This document shows positions 45,532 to 57,052 of a DNA stretch of 64,000 nt, in pieces. Every line of letters starts with the position of its first letter. The first letter of the stretch is position 1. Below the pieces are notes generated by a model that made no database searches, was not told where the DNA came from, and saw only the letters and a list, made by a program, of their open reading frames with translations. Made by a program: the position numbers and the translations under genes. The stretch comes from Adenophora triphylla var. japonica. Lineage: Eukaryota > Streptophyta > Magnoliopsida > Asterales > Campanulaceae. The DNA is taken from assembly GCA_022495995.1 (NCBI GenBank), contig JAFEMH010002599.1, forward strand, positions 1 through 64,000, in the 5' to 3' direction.

Positions 45532-46291
45532 TGATGATGCCAAAATCGTCAAATCAGCCCAAATCCAAGCGATGATTGCTCCGGTGATTGCAAGGCCTGA
45601 AAATAAGAGAAAACACGTAAACTAAGCCGGGGCGGATCCGGCTAAAGGCCCTCCGGCGTGAGAGTAAGTTCACGGTTTGTATATGAGAAAACAAATTGAC
45701 AGAGTTTTCCCAATGTAAAAAGTAACGTACCAAATAATGAGCCATGAGGCTTGTATTTATAGGGATGGATTGATAGAATCCATGTTGAAGTAAACTTGTA
45801 AATAGATAAGATATAATCCTAAGAGAATTATATCTGTTAAGGAATCCTTGTTTGACTTGAAGTGGTGTTGTTGGTTACAATCCTGATTAAATCATGAATG
45901 TATAATCCTTCTTTGTATAAGGAATTTGTATAATCTGCTGGCCAGGGCAGTGAGGAACATGAATGTTCTACCTCGGCCTTGGAAAATAGACCGAGGTAAA
46001 TGATCCTGCTTCCTCGTCATTTGGAGATTGGCCGACACGGAGATGTGCCGGGGTAAATGATTATGTTTCCTCGTCACAGTGATGAAATGCCGAGGTAAGG
46101 ACGTTTCTCTCCTCATCACTTGCGACAGGACGGCCCAAGCATGATGACATGAGGCCGGGGTAAATGTTCCTCGGCATTCAAGGAAGACTTTACTCGGCCC
46201 TGATACTTGGTTATTAGATAATATTCATAGCCCAATCCAATTGGGCCCAGCTCGGACAAGCCCATGTTCGTATCTCGGTTTATACCGTTCA
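45532..46291 (-). repeat. 3' LTR of the minus-strand Tat element
   Basis: Reads TGAACGGTATAAACC...GGCATCATCA on the minus strand, matching 57416-58175. The polypurine tract AAAGTCGGGGGCCAC (46306-46292, minus) abuts it. A TATA box TATAAATA lies at 45761-45754 (minus). Confidence 0.9.
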
Positions 46292-46524
46292 GTGGCCCCC
46301 GACTTTCTAGCTCGGCTTAGGTCGAGTAGAAAGTCTCCTCGTCCTCGGCTATGGGATACGAACAGGTTCACCACGTGTCCTCGGTGTTGTTTCCTGTAAC
46401 TGACGGTTGCCATTTTGGGGCCCCCCAGTCTTGTCACGCCTCGAAAACTGTTTTGTGCATTTAATTCTTGGGGCGCCTTACCCGTTTTTCCTCTTTACCC
46501 ATGGGTTTGACCCGATTAAGGGGT

Positions 46525-46532
46525 TATAAAAA
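46525..46532 (+). promoter_or_regulatory. TATA box of the plus-strand extra gene
   Basis: TATAAAAA within GGGGTTATAAAAAGC, about 170 bp before the first donor site (46698) and inside the element rather than its LTR. It suggests that the antisense gene has its own polymerase II promoter. Confidence 0.5.
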
Positions 46533-46936
46533 GCTAAAACCCTTTCATTTCATTCTTTACAAACCCCAGTTATTCGAGAGCAAAGGCAAGAGAGATCTCC
46601 GGCGAACACAGCGTTCATCGTTTCCAGATTCCGGCGAACACTATCTTTCCGGCGACGTTGCTTTTTGTTGTGATTCCATTCATTCCTTCACACTCAGGTA
46701 TGAAATTCTTTCCCCTTTCTGCATTTCGCTTTTGATTTCAAGTTTTCTAGGGTGTTTTGGAAAGAATTTTGAATATGTCAAGAAACACGAACCGCCATTG
46801 TTGAAGAATAGAGCTTTTCTTCATGATTTCAAGTTTTAAACTTTCAAAACTTTCAAACTTTAATTTTCTTTTGGGTCTTGTTGAACACTTTTGAATATTG
46901 AACGAACTCCCCCCTTTAATCTTTGATTCCCCTTAG

Positions 46937-49920
46937 ATGGCTCGTTCTTGGGATCATTCCCCCCGATTCCGTTATGGATATCACACTGGCAATCTAAGGG
47001 TATATCGTAGAGAGAGGGGACCTTGGATGATGCTGACCTTGGATGAAATAAGCAAGCAATTAAAAGGTTATGGCCGGACTCGGTTATTCCTTCAATACCC
47101 AGATTCCACAAGAATAGATAGGATTGAGTCCGGTTCACCCAACGTCATAGTTTTTGAGGATAGGGCTGAGATGATGGAGCACATCGAACTGTTCTACCCG
47201 GCCTCCAATCGCGAAATGCGTGAGCGTCTGAGAGGTACGGCTCCCTCCTCGGCCTTAAGACATGACGAGGAGGGGAAACTCCCTTCCCCGTCCTAAAATC
47301 AGCCATTGACGAGGTAACTAACTTTGTCTCCTCGTCTTTATGCAGATATGACGGGAAGAGAAGGAGTACCCTCCTCGTCTACTCAAATAGTCGACGCCTT
47401 CGTGGAAGGTGCCCAAGCTGATGGCCGCTTGGTACGAAGAAGGGAGAGCCGAGGAAAACAAAGGGAGAGGGCTCCAAAGCCTGGGGATCCCATGATTGAG
47501 AAATTATATTCCAAGTACGGGGTGGATAGAACCGAGTACAAGTTAACTTATATGGGCAAGCTCGACCTCAAGACTGACAAGGAAGAGCAAAACTTCTACT
47601 ACAAGTGTCTACAACCAAGATTATATCCACCTTTATTTCAAACAATTTCAACAGGGGCTTCGTCTTCCCTTGGACCCATTCATCAATGAATTTCTGGATG
47701 ATGTTAGGGCAGTGCCGGCCATGCTCGGAGCAAGTGGCACTAGGGTTCTTGTGAGCTTCATTGTGCTCTGCCGTAGCCTAGGTTTTGAGCCGACCATGGG
47801 TGCTTTCCGTCATTTTTACATAGTCCAAGTTATCAAGGAAAATTGGCTCGTTGTTATTAGGAGTGCCCCCAAAAAACCAAAGTTGCTTCTCCCCATGTCT
47901 AGCAAAGTTGCAGGCTGGGACAATCACGTTATCCGGGTAGAGAGCCGTCAAGGTTGGGAGTTCCAGTCTCCTTGCAAGGATCCCACCTCTTCCTTTCTTT
48001 GTCAGCCAAATATGAGTGGACCCAAGCTTTAATCAAGCGACTAGAGGAGTTTGCCGAGGTAGAAATTTGCTCGGCGGAAGGCAGTTGAATCCTCGGATCA
48101 TTATTATATCCAAGCTGGATTGATGCAGGGGCCAAAGGACGGGGTGGCTCCCCTCGTCACTGTCAAAAGAGGACGGCGTTTCAATGATTGGACAATACAC
48201 CCCGGTTTAGTATTCCATGAAGATTGTACTCGGTGCAAGACCGAGCGTCCCCATGATCAATGTCTGAAAGCCATCGACATTGTTGGATGTAAACATTTAT
48301 CTTTTTTACTCGTAATTTTTGCATGCTAGCTCCCTCTGCTCGTACTTGACTCTTTCTTCCTTGTCCTTACAGATTTAACCGCCGAGGAATAAGCAGCTAT
48401 AGCCATGGAGAGACTTAGTCCCCAAGGCTGGTAAAGAGGAAGAGGAAGCAAAGCAAGAAGTCTGCTTTGGTGGAGATGAGAGAGGAAACCAATGCTCGTA
48501 ACTTGGTTTTGAACGTTCAAGGTGACAAGCCCCTTCCCCTCTTACTGCATGATGATGCTAATGCCGAGGGTGCAGCATCTGAGGAACGGGTTGAGCCAAC
48601 AACTGGAGATGGGCTTAACCCTCATGTTGAGGCCGAGGAGGTGGGAGCCGAGGAAACCGACCTCGTCCAAAGGAGGTCTGGTTCCAAAAGAGCCCAAGCT
48701 GTTAGTGCCGAGGAGCCTGCAGCTAAACGAGCAAGTGTCAGTGGGGCTCCCAATGTTGAGGCTCCTCCTCCCTTAACCATCCAAAATATCAAGACTGATG
48801 AAGAGGCCGACGAGCTCGCTAAGAGCATGGCTGTCAATGTTCCCCGTCTTAGGGGCCTTCCTTTATAGATCAGGGAGGGTCCCTTGGTGAGATTAGTCCG
48901 AGCTCCCGTACAAAGGGCTCTGGATGAGGAGACTTATGAAGCCCTTGTCAAAGAAGCTCCAAGTGAGGATGTCTTGCTCTGCCGCAAAGGGCTCCTAATC
49001 TCCGAGGTAAATGTCTCTCTTTCCTCGGTTATTTTAAGTGTGAAAGTTGCTTGATTTTCTAACATTGATTTCTCTTTCAGTTGGCTTCCGTCACGACGTA
49101 CGAAAACGTCTTGGCCAAGACCAAAGCCAAGCGCCTGAATGAGGCCAAGGCCGCCCAAGCGAAGAGTGCATCTGATAAGGCCTCCTTGGTCAAACTTTTG
49201 AAGGCCAAGGATGCTGAGCTCGTGGAAGCTAAGGCCAAAGTAGAGGCCGAAGTGAAGAGGGCGGAGGAAATGAAGGCCAAGGCCGAGGAGCATCTCCGGC
49301 TTAAAGAGGAAGAGCTTGCCAAGGCAAAGACTGATAAGGCCGAGCTTCAAACAAAGGCCGATGAAGCTGAGGCCAAGTGCCGAGGGTTGGAAGCTACTCT
49401 CCCGGCTAGGGAGGAAGAGGCCGTTGCTCGGTTCAAGGAGAGCTCGGCCTTCAAGGAGTTGATGATGGCCAGCTCGGCCTTTAAAGATGCCGTGGACGAG
49501 CAGACGGCCACCATGTTTGAAGATGGTTATCTTCACTTGGCCCGAAGCATCTTGGCTGACCCTTCCACCGGTTTGGACATCAACAAGGTTGCCCAGCTGA
49601 TTTGTCGAGACCAATATGCCGAGGAAGTCAGGGCTCTCCACCACCTGGTCCCTTTTTCTGAAAGCAACTTGGAAATAATGGCAGCCAAGGATGCTCAAGC
49701 TTGCAGGGAAGTGTGGAGGCCGGCCTCTGTCGTCCCCGGCAATATAAAAGACTTGGTGGAGGCGATCCAGGATGCGGAAGAGCCTGAGGCCATGGAAGCT
49801 GAGGTGGAAGGAGGGGCCGAGGAAACTAATGCCCTTACTGAACAAACGGTCCTTCCTCCCCCCGGCTCCATTACTGAAGAGTGGCTCGAGAAGTCTTTTG
49901 ATGACGAGCAGCAAACTTAG
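46937..49920 (+). pseudogene. Extra gene antisense to gag-pol: Transposase_28-like domain plus coiled coil
   Basis: Split gene on the strand opposite to gag-pol. A 5' UTR intron (46698-46936, GT-AG) precedes the start MARSWDHSPRF at 46937. The coding exon to 46937-47234 joins 47346 onward in frame (RLR|DMTG). The middle part reads FKQFQQGLRLPLDPFINEF, then FIVLCRSLGFEPTMGAFRHF, a pattern of the 'putative gypsy type transposon' domain PF04195 (Transposase_28). After further exons a donor at 49006 joins 49081, and the last exon (to 49920) is an intact 279-codon frame rich in Lys/Glu/Ala, strongly predicted coiled coil, ending in an acidic tail. Frameshifts near 47622 and 47985 and stops near 48391 and 48868 break the gene. 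Function unknown. It lies between pol and the 3' LTR. Confidence 0.7.
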
Positions 49921-50200
49921 GATATATTTTCTTTTCTTTGCTTTTTGTAATAGACGATAGGACTTGTAATTCTTTTTGAACATCAATGAAAAATCCTTTT
50001 GTCATGATTCGTGTTATTTCAATAACTTGCTTATATTTTTGTATGCTAGGCAGAGGCACTAGACTTAAGAAGGTGGGATCCAAGGAGGGTTCCTTGCTCC
50101 CTAATTGTTGAGCAAGTGGTTAGGCCGAGGAAGGACTCCTTGGCTTTAACTATACTCTTAAGTTATTTAGGCCGAGGAAGGTTTCCTTGGCCTTAAATGT
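49921..50200. other. Downstream spacer of the extra gene
   Basis: Contains a T-rich 3' UTR-like stretch with AATGAAAAAT (49986-49995), a possible polyadenylation signal for the plus-strand gene, then degenerate copies of the 80-bp repeat. Confidence 0.35.
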
Positions 50201-50680
50201 GTTGTAATCCTGAATCAAGGTGGACCCTTGGTAGGACGTTTGTTAAGCCATCAGGCCGAGGAAAATCCTCGGTCTTGGCTGTTATGTTTGTAATGCTTGT
50301 AATCCTGAATCAAGGTGGACCCTTGATATGATATATGGTAAGTCATTAGGCCAAGGAGGACCTTTGGTCTTGACTGTTGGTATCCTTAATCAAAGTGGAC
50401 CCTTGACAGGATGTGTGGTAAGCCATCAGGCCAAGGAGGACCCTTGGTCTTGGCTGTTGGTATCCTGAATCAAGGTGGACCCTTGACAGGATGTGTGGTA
50501 AGCCATCAGGCCAAGGAGGACCCTTGGTCTTGGCTGTTGGTATCCTGAATCAAGGTGGACCCTTGACAGGATGTGTGGTAAGCCATCAGGCCAAGGAGGA
50601 CCCTTGGTCTTGGCTGTTGGTATCCTGAATCAGGGTGGACCCTTGACAGGATGTGTGGTAAAGTCCTCGTCTCCTGGTGT
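50201..50680. repeat. 80-bp tandem repeat
   Basis: TATCCTGAATCAAGGTGGAC recurs at exactly 80-bp spacing (50461, 50541, 50621; variant at 50381). The rest of the unit is TTGACAGGATGTGTGGTAAG...CAGGCCAAGGAGGACCCTTGG. Older, degenerate units reach back to about 50100. Confidence 0.9.
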
Positions 50681-50829
50681 CTGTATGAAGAGTTGATAGT
50701 TGCTTTGCATGCTGGAAGAAACTGCTTTCGTAAAAACTGAAATGCGATTACATCGAACTGCAATCCTATCAACTAACAAAAAATAAAAGACAGGAAATAA
50801 GAAACTAATCTACTGTAAAATAAACTAGA

Positions 50830-51804
50830 CTAGTGATAATATTTTCTAAGGTTGTCGGAGTGCCAGGGATGCTTGAGGTCCTTCCCCTCCTTGGTCTTCA
50901 ATCTGTAGGTCCCTTCTCGAATGACTTGAGTGATGATATAAGGACCTTCCCAATTTGGGGAGAGCTTGTTCTGTTCTGCCTTTCGACCAGTAGCTTCAAT
51001 TTTTCTAAGTACCCAATCACCTACTTGGAATACTCTTCTGATGACCCTCTTATCGTGATATGCCTTGGTCCTTTGCTTGTAATTCACCATCCTCATCTGT
51101 GCAGCTAGTCGTTTTTCATCTATCAGATCTAGGTCTAGGAGCCTATTGACCTTGTTGACTTGCTCATCGTAATGGGAGTTTCTCACAGTAGGGATGGCCA
51201 TCTCCGCTGGTGCCATAGCCTCAGAACCGAAGGTTAGTGCGAATGGGGTTTCCCCGGTTGGCCCCCGGGTGGTTGTGCGAACAGCCCATAAGGCTAGGGG
51301 AAGTTCGTCCAACCATCTACCCTCGCGTCCCTCAAGGTTCTTGGTAAGGGCGGTTAGGACCAGTTTGTTTGCTGCTTCTGCTTGGCCATTGCCTTGTGGT
51401 CTGCTAACTGAAGATTTTGCATGGCGGACTTTTACCCTTCCCAATTCTGTAGTGAATGCTGTGGAGAATTGCAGTCCATGATCAGAGACAATTGTATGTG
51501 GAAGGCCGAATCTGCACCAGATGTTGTCATGGACAAAGTTGATCGCGTTCTCTTCCGTTATCTTGGCTAATGCCTTGGCTTCTATCCACTTGGAGAAGTA
51601 ATCAACAGCTACTATCACGTACTTGCAATTACCACGGGCGAGAGGGAAGGGTCCAATGATGTCGATCCCCCACATATCAAATGGCCACGTAGGTATTACA
51701 AGTGTTTGCTCAACTGCTGGTAGTCTAGGAATGTCAGCGAATCTTTAGCACTTGTCGCATTTTCTAACATAGGCGTGTGCGTCTTCCCTTAGGTTTGGCC
51801 AGTA
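50830..51804 (-). pseudogene. Integrase of the minus-strand Tat element
   Basis: Continuous frame 51675-50830 from MWGIDIIGPFP with the DDE core: D in the first motif (GIDIIGPF), the second Asp in IVSDHG, and Glu in PQGNGQAEAANK. Then PFALTFGSEA, a GDWVLRK segment and the end DNLRKYYH. Upstream the zinc-finger part (YWPNLREDAHAYVRKCDKC) is separated by stops at 51805-51807 and 51745-51747. In related elements those positions are sense codons, so the loss is recent. It is called a pseudogene only for these stops. Confidence 0.85.
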
Positions 51805-54800
51805 TTAACCTAGCGATATGATCTTGTCAGCTAAGGTTCTGGCCCCCGGGTTCCCGCCACAAACGCCTTCATGTACTTCTGCCAAGAGGTTCTGAATTTC
51901 CTTGGGATAGACACACCTTAGCAGGGGCTTCGTGAAAGATCTTCGGTAGAGGACTCCGCTTATAACCACGAACCTTGGAGACCTCTTCTTGATGAGTTTA
52001 GCTTGAGCTTCATCTTTAGGGAGTTTCTCCTTCTCAATGTATTCAATGTAGTCATCGATCCAGCATCTATCCTCTCCATCTAAGAGCATGACTTGTAGTC
52101 TTTCGTACGCAGGTTCCTCGGCATAAACTACATATGGACTGGTCTTAGACACATCCATGGTTGCCAGTTTGGAAAGAACGTCTGCGACTTGGTAATCTTC
52201 CCTGCCAATTTGTTTGAGCTCGAAAAATTCCATCTTCTTCGTCATATCTAGGACCAGGTCTCTATACTTGGCAAGGGTGGGGTCTTGGGCATTATACTCT
52301 CCCTTTACTTGTTTGACAACGAGTTGGGAGTCGCAGAAAGCCGCCACCTTAGTTGCTCCATAGAAGGAGGCTAATTCAATGCCAAATATTAGAGCTTCAT
52401 ATTCTGCTTGATTATTGGAGGCAGGGAACTTGAAACGGATGGCGTCTTGAGTAGTAAACTCTCCTTCTGGGCTTGCTAGTACAATTCCAGCTCCGCTTCT
52501 TTCCTTTGTGGCTGATCCATCCGTATACAGGATCCAACAGTTGGATGGGAGTTCAATGGGAGAGTCTTTATCCTCTGGTGCATTTTGCTTCCTAGAGGTG
52601 GGGAGATGCTCACCCATAAAGGCAGTCTCAACCATGAAGTCAACCAGGGGCTGTGCCAGGAGGGTCTTCCTTGGTTGGTAAGTGATATCAAACTCAGTGA
52701 GAGCGATGGACCAATTAAGGAGACGCCCGGAGCCGTCCAACTTATGTAGTATCTTCTTCAACGGTTCATTTGTGTACACGGTGATAGGATGTGCAGAAAA
52801 ATAGGCACGTAGTTTCCTCGATGCAATGACTAGTGCGTACGCTATCTTCTCCACATTGAAGTATCTGCTTTCCACGTCGGACAGTGCCTTAGAGACATAG
52901 TAGACAGGCTTTTGAATTCCTTCATCATTTCGAACTAGGACAGCTGCGACGGCATGATCAGTGGCAGCTAGGAAGACGTACAGCATCTCACCGGTAGTCG
53001 GACTGCTAAGCAAGGGAGGGGAACCCAAGTACTCCTTCAACCGGAGGAATGCTTTGGAGCTTTCAAGAGTCCAGGAGAAGCTCTTGGTACCCTTCAATAC
53101 CTTGAAGAAAGGCAGTGACTTTTCAGCGGATTTGGCGATGAATCTTCCAAGGGCCGCGATTCTTCCATTAAGTCTTTGAACCTCCTTGATGGTGGTAGGT
53201 TCCTTCATGTCAACGAGCGCCTTTATTTTTTCGGGGTTTGCTTCAATCCCTCTTTGAAATACCATGAAGCCTAGGAACTTTCCGGCTGTTACCCCAAACA
53301 CGCACTTGCTTGGGTTTAGCTTCATGTTATTAGCTCGGAGGTTGTGAATTGTCTCTTCCAGGTCGGGAACGTGACTGCCTTCCTTGGTCTTTATGACCAT
53401 GTCATCAATATAAGCTTCCATGTTTCGACCTATCTGGCTTTCAAAAACTTGATTCACCATCCGTTGGTAAGTGGCACCCGCGTTCTTGAGCCCAAAAGGC
53501 ATCATGATGTAACAGTAATTCCCCACCGGTGTTTGGAAAGCCGTCTTCTCAATGTCCTCTTCTGCCATTTTTATCTGATGGTAGCCTGAATAGGCGTCTA
53601 GGAAGCTGAGAGTTTGGTGTCCCGAAATGGAGTCAACCAACTTGTCAATCCTGGGTAGAGGATAGCTGTCCTTGGGGCAGGCCTTGTTTAGATCAGTAAA
53701 GTCTATGCACATACGCCATTTCCCATTTTGCTTCTTCACCATAACTACATTGGCCAACCAAACGGGGTACTTAACTTCACGAATTATTCCGGCGCTAAGT
53801 AATTTCTGCACTTCTTCTTTTATAGCTTCCTCCTTGTCCCTTGCAAAATTTCTCCTTGTCTGGGAGATAGTCTTCGCCAAAGGATCAACTTCTAGGCGGT
53901 GGAGGGCTACTTCTTCCTTGATCCCCCTCATGTCTTCGACTCTCCAAGCGAAGACGTCGAGACTGTTTTTTAAGAGGGAGATGATTTTTTCTTTCTCTTC
54001 CTGCGATAGCTGGCCCCCGAGCTTGATTTTCTGTTCAGGATAGTCAGGATTAATGACCACCTCTTCCAGCTCATCTACAGGCTTCATTTCAGGTCCGTCT
54101 CGAAATTCCAGGGATTCGATGATAATTTCTCTGATTCTCCTCCCTTCGTTGTCGTTTACATTGAGACCTTCTTCTTCCATAAGTTTATCAATATCTGGGA
54201 GACCGTTCTTCTCCACGTCATGGTTGGCCCCCGAGTTCTGGCCATTGACGAGAATGGGATATTCCTTGAAAAAGGGCGGAACTAGGCCTTGGTCATCCAC
54301 AGTTTCTAGGACCATAGGCTCCTCCTCAGACATAGGTACAGAGAGAGATATGCCTTGGTCATCCACAGATTCTAGGACCATAGGCTCCTCCTCACTTTCC
54401 CATACCTCTCGGATATAGCTCATTCTAGAGCTAGTTTCAGTGGTCTTCTGTGATTTGGAGATCTTGATGTTCTCCTCAGGTGTATCTATCTCCACGCTTT
54501 TCGACTTCTTCCGGCTCTTGACAACATGCTCCAAGAAGTCTTTGGGGGTTGCCCTCACGCATCCAATGCCCGCACGAGTGGGAAACTTAACTCGTTGGTG
54601 AGGAAGGGAGGCTACCATCCCAAGTTTGGCTTGACTTGGAATGCCTATGATTGCATGATAGTCACTAGTCAAATCCATGACTATAAAAGTGACAGTAGCT
54701 TTGGCTCGGAAGGGATGATCGCCGACTTCAAGCTCTAGTTCCACGGTCCCCTTTGCTCCAACCTTATAGTTGGTGAATCCTTCAAGCCTACCGTGATATG

Positions 54801-56211
54801 GTTCTAGTACAGTGTCTTTCAATCCCATTTGTTGGAAGGCTGAATAGTACAGGATGTCACGGGAGGCCCCCGTGTCAACAAGAAGTCTTTTGAATTCAAC
54901 ATTGTCAATTCGGCCCTTTATGACCAAGGGTTGTTCACGGGCTGCTCGGCTCCCAGCCAACTCATTAGGAGAAAAACTAATGACCTCTTCTGCTTTATGG
55001 ATCCAAGCAGGAACATGGTATACTTTGCTTAGCTCGTGGATCTGGTCCCTTAGCTTTCTGGTGGAGGTCACCTCTTCACGGATCACATGCAGTTTAGCCC
55101 TAGGAGGCCTTCGATCTTCATCCTCACTCTTAGAATCATCTTCACTCTCCTCTTGCTTCCACTTTCGCTTGCCGTCTTTCTTCATGACATAACGGTCTAG
55201 CTTTCCCTTGTCAACCCATTGTTGGATTATTTTCTTGAGGGCCCAACAGCCATCAGTGGTATGCCCGTTATCCTTGTGAAAATCACAGTATTTGTTCATG
55301 TTACGAGGAAATTTTGGCTTGTCAGTCAGCGGACGGGGTGGAGGAAGGTTTACCAACTGCATGATTTCGGAGATGGGTTTTGTAAGGGGAGTAAATTCAA
55401 GCTTTTCAGTGCTCCTTGTTCTATTTTTCCCCTTGGAACCCTTGCCGTTCCCATTGTCATTCTGGTGGGCTTTAGCCGCCTCAGTTTCCGTCTTGTCAGC
55501 TCCCCTTTTCTTCGTTTTGTCTTCAGCCATGGAAATGGCATAAGCCACCTTGTATAAATCGGCCTTGGATTTAGGTTCCCGGGCTGAGAGTTCATAAATG
55601 AGGGGGCCAGATTTTAACCCGGAGTTAAAACAGACTATGACCTCCCTATCAGTGAGGCTCTCTTCAACTTGGTCTGCCATTTTTTGGAACCTGTTGTAAT
55701 AGCTAAGGGTGATCTCTCCCTTTCCTTGCTCAATGTTGGCTAAGTCAGCCAATCTCATCTTCCTCTTACCTGCAGTAGCAAAGTGGTCTAAGAACATTCT
55801 CCTCATGCCCCTCCAGCAATCGATGCAACCTTTCTTAAGCTCACGGAACCAGGTCAAAGCTGTTCCGGAGAAGGTGCTCGCGAAAGCTTTGCAGAGCAAG
55901 TCATCAGCGGTAGTGAGGAGATTCATGGTTTGTTCAAAACTTTGCACATGGTCCTTGGCGTCTGTGGTTCCGTTATATTTCTCAAAATTCGGGATTTTGA
56001 GGTGAGGATTAGGAGGTGCAGCAGTTATCCTCAAGGAAAACGGACGGGTGGCCCAGTCATAGTCATCGTCATTGTATTTCTTTCCCATCTCCATGTCATC
56101 TAGCCTTTGCTTCAACAGCTCCCATTGTTTGGTCTCCTCTCCCTTGTCAGCCGCTTGAGCGGGTGCTTCGTTGGGAGCTTCGATTGATTTATCTTTGGTA
56201 CGATTGTTCAC
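51805..56211 (-). CDS. gag-pol polyprotein of the minus-strand Tat element
   Basis: Open frame of 1,468 codons. Capsid-type gag is at about residues 80-250 (FSGTALTWFRELKKG). The zinc-binding variant YCDFHKDNGHTTDGC is near 310. The aspartic protease with LLVDTGASRDILYYSAF is near 440-550. Reverse transcriptase has FRMPFGL-type and YIDDMVIK motifs (here MMPFGLKNAGATYQRM and YIDDMVIK, about 800-1000). A gypsy RNase H follows, then a second RNase H-like domain (LYTDGSATKERSGAGIV, NNQAEYEALIFGIELA), the dual arrangement typical of Tat. It ends at the stop 51805-51807 inside the integrase zinc finger. The first Met here is not the original start; gag continues upstream with frameshifts. Confidence 0.92.
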   Translation of the reverse strand: MNNRTKDKSIEAPNEAPAQAADKGEETKQWELLKQRLDDMEMGKKYNDDDYDWATRPFSLRITAAPPNPHLKIPNFEKYNGTTDAKDHVQSFEQTMNLLTTADDLLCKAFASTFSGTALTWFRELKKGCIDCWRGMRRMFLDHFATAGKRKMRLADLANIEQGKGEITLSYYNRFQKMADQVEESLTDREVIVCFNSGLKSGPLIYELSAREPKSKADLYKVAYAISMAEDKTKKRGADKTETEAAKAHQNDNGNGKGSKGKNRTRSTEKLEFTPLTKPISEIMQLVNLPPPRPLTDKPKFPRNMNKYCDFHKDNGHTTDGCWALKKIIQQWVDKGKLDRYVMKKDGKRKWKQEESEDDSKSEDEDRRPPRAKLHVIREEVTSTRKLRDQIHELSKVYHVPAWIHKAEEVISFSPNELAGSRAAREQPLVIKGRIDNVEFKRLLVDTGASRDILYYSAFQQMGLKDTVLEPYHGRLEGFTNYKVGAKGTVELELEVGDHPFRAKATVTFIVMDLTSDYHAIIGIPSQAKLGMVASLPHQRVKFPTRAGIGCVRATPKDFLEHVVKSRKKSKSVEIDTPEENIKISKSQKTTETSSRMSYIREVWESEEEPMVLESVDDQGISLSVPMSEEEPMVLETVDDQGLVPPFFKEYPILVNGQNSGANHDVEKNGLPDIDKLMEEEGLNVNDNEGRRIREIIIESLEFRDGPEMKPVDELEEVVINPDYPEQKIKLGGQLSQEEKEKIISLLKNSLDVFAWRVEDMRGIKEEVALHRLEVDPLAKTISQTRRNFARDKEEAIKEEVQKLLSAGIIREVKYPVWLANVVMVKKQNGKWRMCIDFTDLNKACPKDSYPLPRIDKLVDSISGHQTLSFLDAYSGYHQIKMAEEDIEKTAFQTPVGNYCYIMMPFGLKNAGATYQRMVNQVFESQIGRNMEAYIDDMVIKTKEGSHVPDLEETIHNLRANNMKLNPSKCVFGVTAGKFLGFMVFQRGIEANPEKIKALVDMKEPTTIKEVQRLNGRIAALGRFIAKSAEKSLPFFKVLKGTKSFSWTLESSKAFLRLKEYLGSPPLLSSPTTGEMLYVFLAATDHAVAAVLVRNDEGIQKPVYYVSKALSDVESRYFNVEKIAYALVIASRKLRAYFSAHPITVYTNEPLKKILHKLDGSGRLLNWSIALTEFDITYQPRKTLLAQPLVDFMVETAFMGEHLPTSRKQNAPEDKDSPIELPSNCWILYTDGSATKERSGAGIVLASPEGEFTTQDAIRFKFPASNNQAEYEALIFGIELASFYGATKVAAFCDSQLVVKQVKGEYNAQDPTLAKYRDLVLDMTKKMEFFELKQIGREDYQVADVLSKLATMDVSKTSPYVVYAEEPAYERLQVMLLDGEDRCWIDDYIEYIEKEKLPKDEAQAKLIKKRSPRFVVISGVLYRRSFTKPLLRCVYPKEIQNLLAEVHEGVCGGNPGARTLADKIISLG

Positions 56212-57052
56212 CCCGTCGTGCTCCGCGCATCATGTCGGTGGTTGTCCCGTTTAGAGGGAGCTTTGTCACGCCTTAGTTCCAGGTCTTGACCGCCAAGTAT
56301 CATCCTGTACGGCTCTGGTGTCCTCGGCCTTGCAAATTCTCGATGCCGAGGACGAGGAGAATCCGGTCGACGAGGTCGAGGAGAATTTGGTCGACGAGAT
56401 CGAGGTGGCGTGGGATGCCTAGGTGCCATGACAAGACGAGCAGGGGATAGGCGTCTGTTCAAGCTGAGTCTCGTTCTTAGGTCCCTGGAATTTACTTCCT
56501 CTTCCCTAGGAGTTAAATGGCTTCTCAGGTCGACCACTGGAGCCTTCTGCTTACTGTTGTGCCGAGGATGAGGAGAATCTCGGGGGCTTGCCTTGGTAGG
56601 TCCCCGGTCTTGAGGGGAGGAGGTTGTTGCTCACCCTGTTCCCTTCCTAGAGGGTTACCCATAGATGGCGTAATGAATTGAGCCATGGAATGATCTGGGT
56701 CCATTTGCAAAAGAGCAGCTTGTGTTTCATACATCCTTTGCAAAGTCTCCATTTGTTTATGTAACAAAGAGCGTCGGTCAACGGGTTGAGATCCTCCTGC
56801 TTGACCGGCGTCGGCATTCTTTGTTTTCTTCCTTCCCACTTGCTTTCCACGAGCACGAGTAGGACGAGGAAGCTCATTACCCTCTCCCTCGGCATTCGCC
56901 TGACCCTTGGAACGAAGGGTCATGGCGAGGGGAGGAAGGGCATCTTGCTGAGGTAGAGGAGGAGGAGGAGGTAGCTCCTCGGCTCCTGTATTTGCCCCGT
57001 TCACTTGGGTTTGATCCTCCTCAGCAGTTACACTTGCAAATTGTCCATCCAT
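56208..57052 (-). pseudogene. gag N-terminus of the minus-strand Tat element, frameshifted
   Basis: Starts MDGQFASVTAEEDQTQ at 57052, about 360 bp inside the 5' LTR. Pro-rich and Arg-rich (PPPPPLPQQ; RPRRPDSPRPR), low complexity, no domain. It shifts frame near 56560 and again near 56210, where the main frame begins. Single-base errors in the assembly could also explain these shifts. Confidence 0.65.

Noticed and set aside
48934..49986. 350-codon minus-strand frame opposite the coiled-coil exon
   Set aside because: A shadow of the Lys/Glu/Ala-rich plus-strand exon; Leu/Ser/Phe-rich composition is what that exon gives in antisense.
50201..50680. CRISPR-like regular repeats
   Set aside because: Units of 80 bp are contiguous without unique spacers, and the context is a plant retrotransposon.
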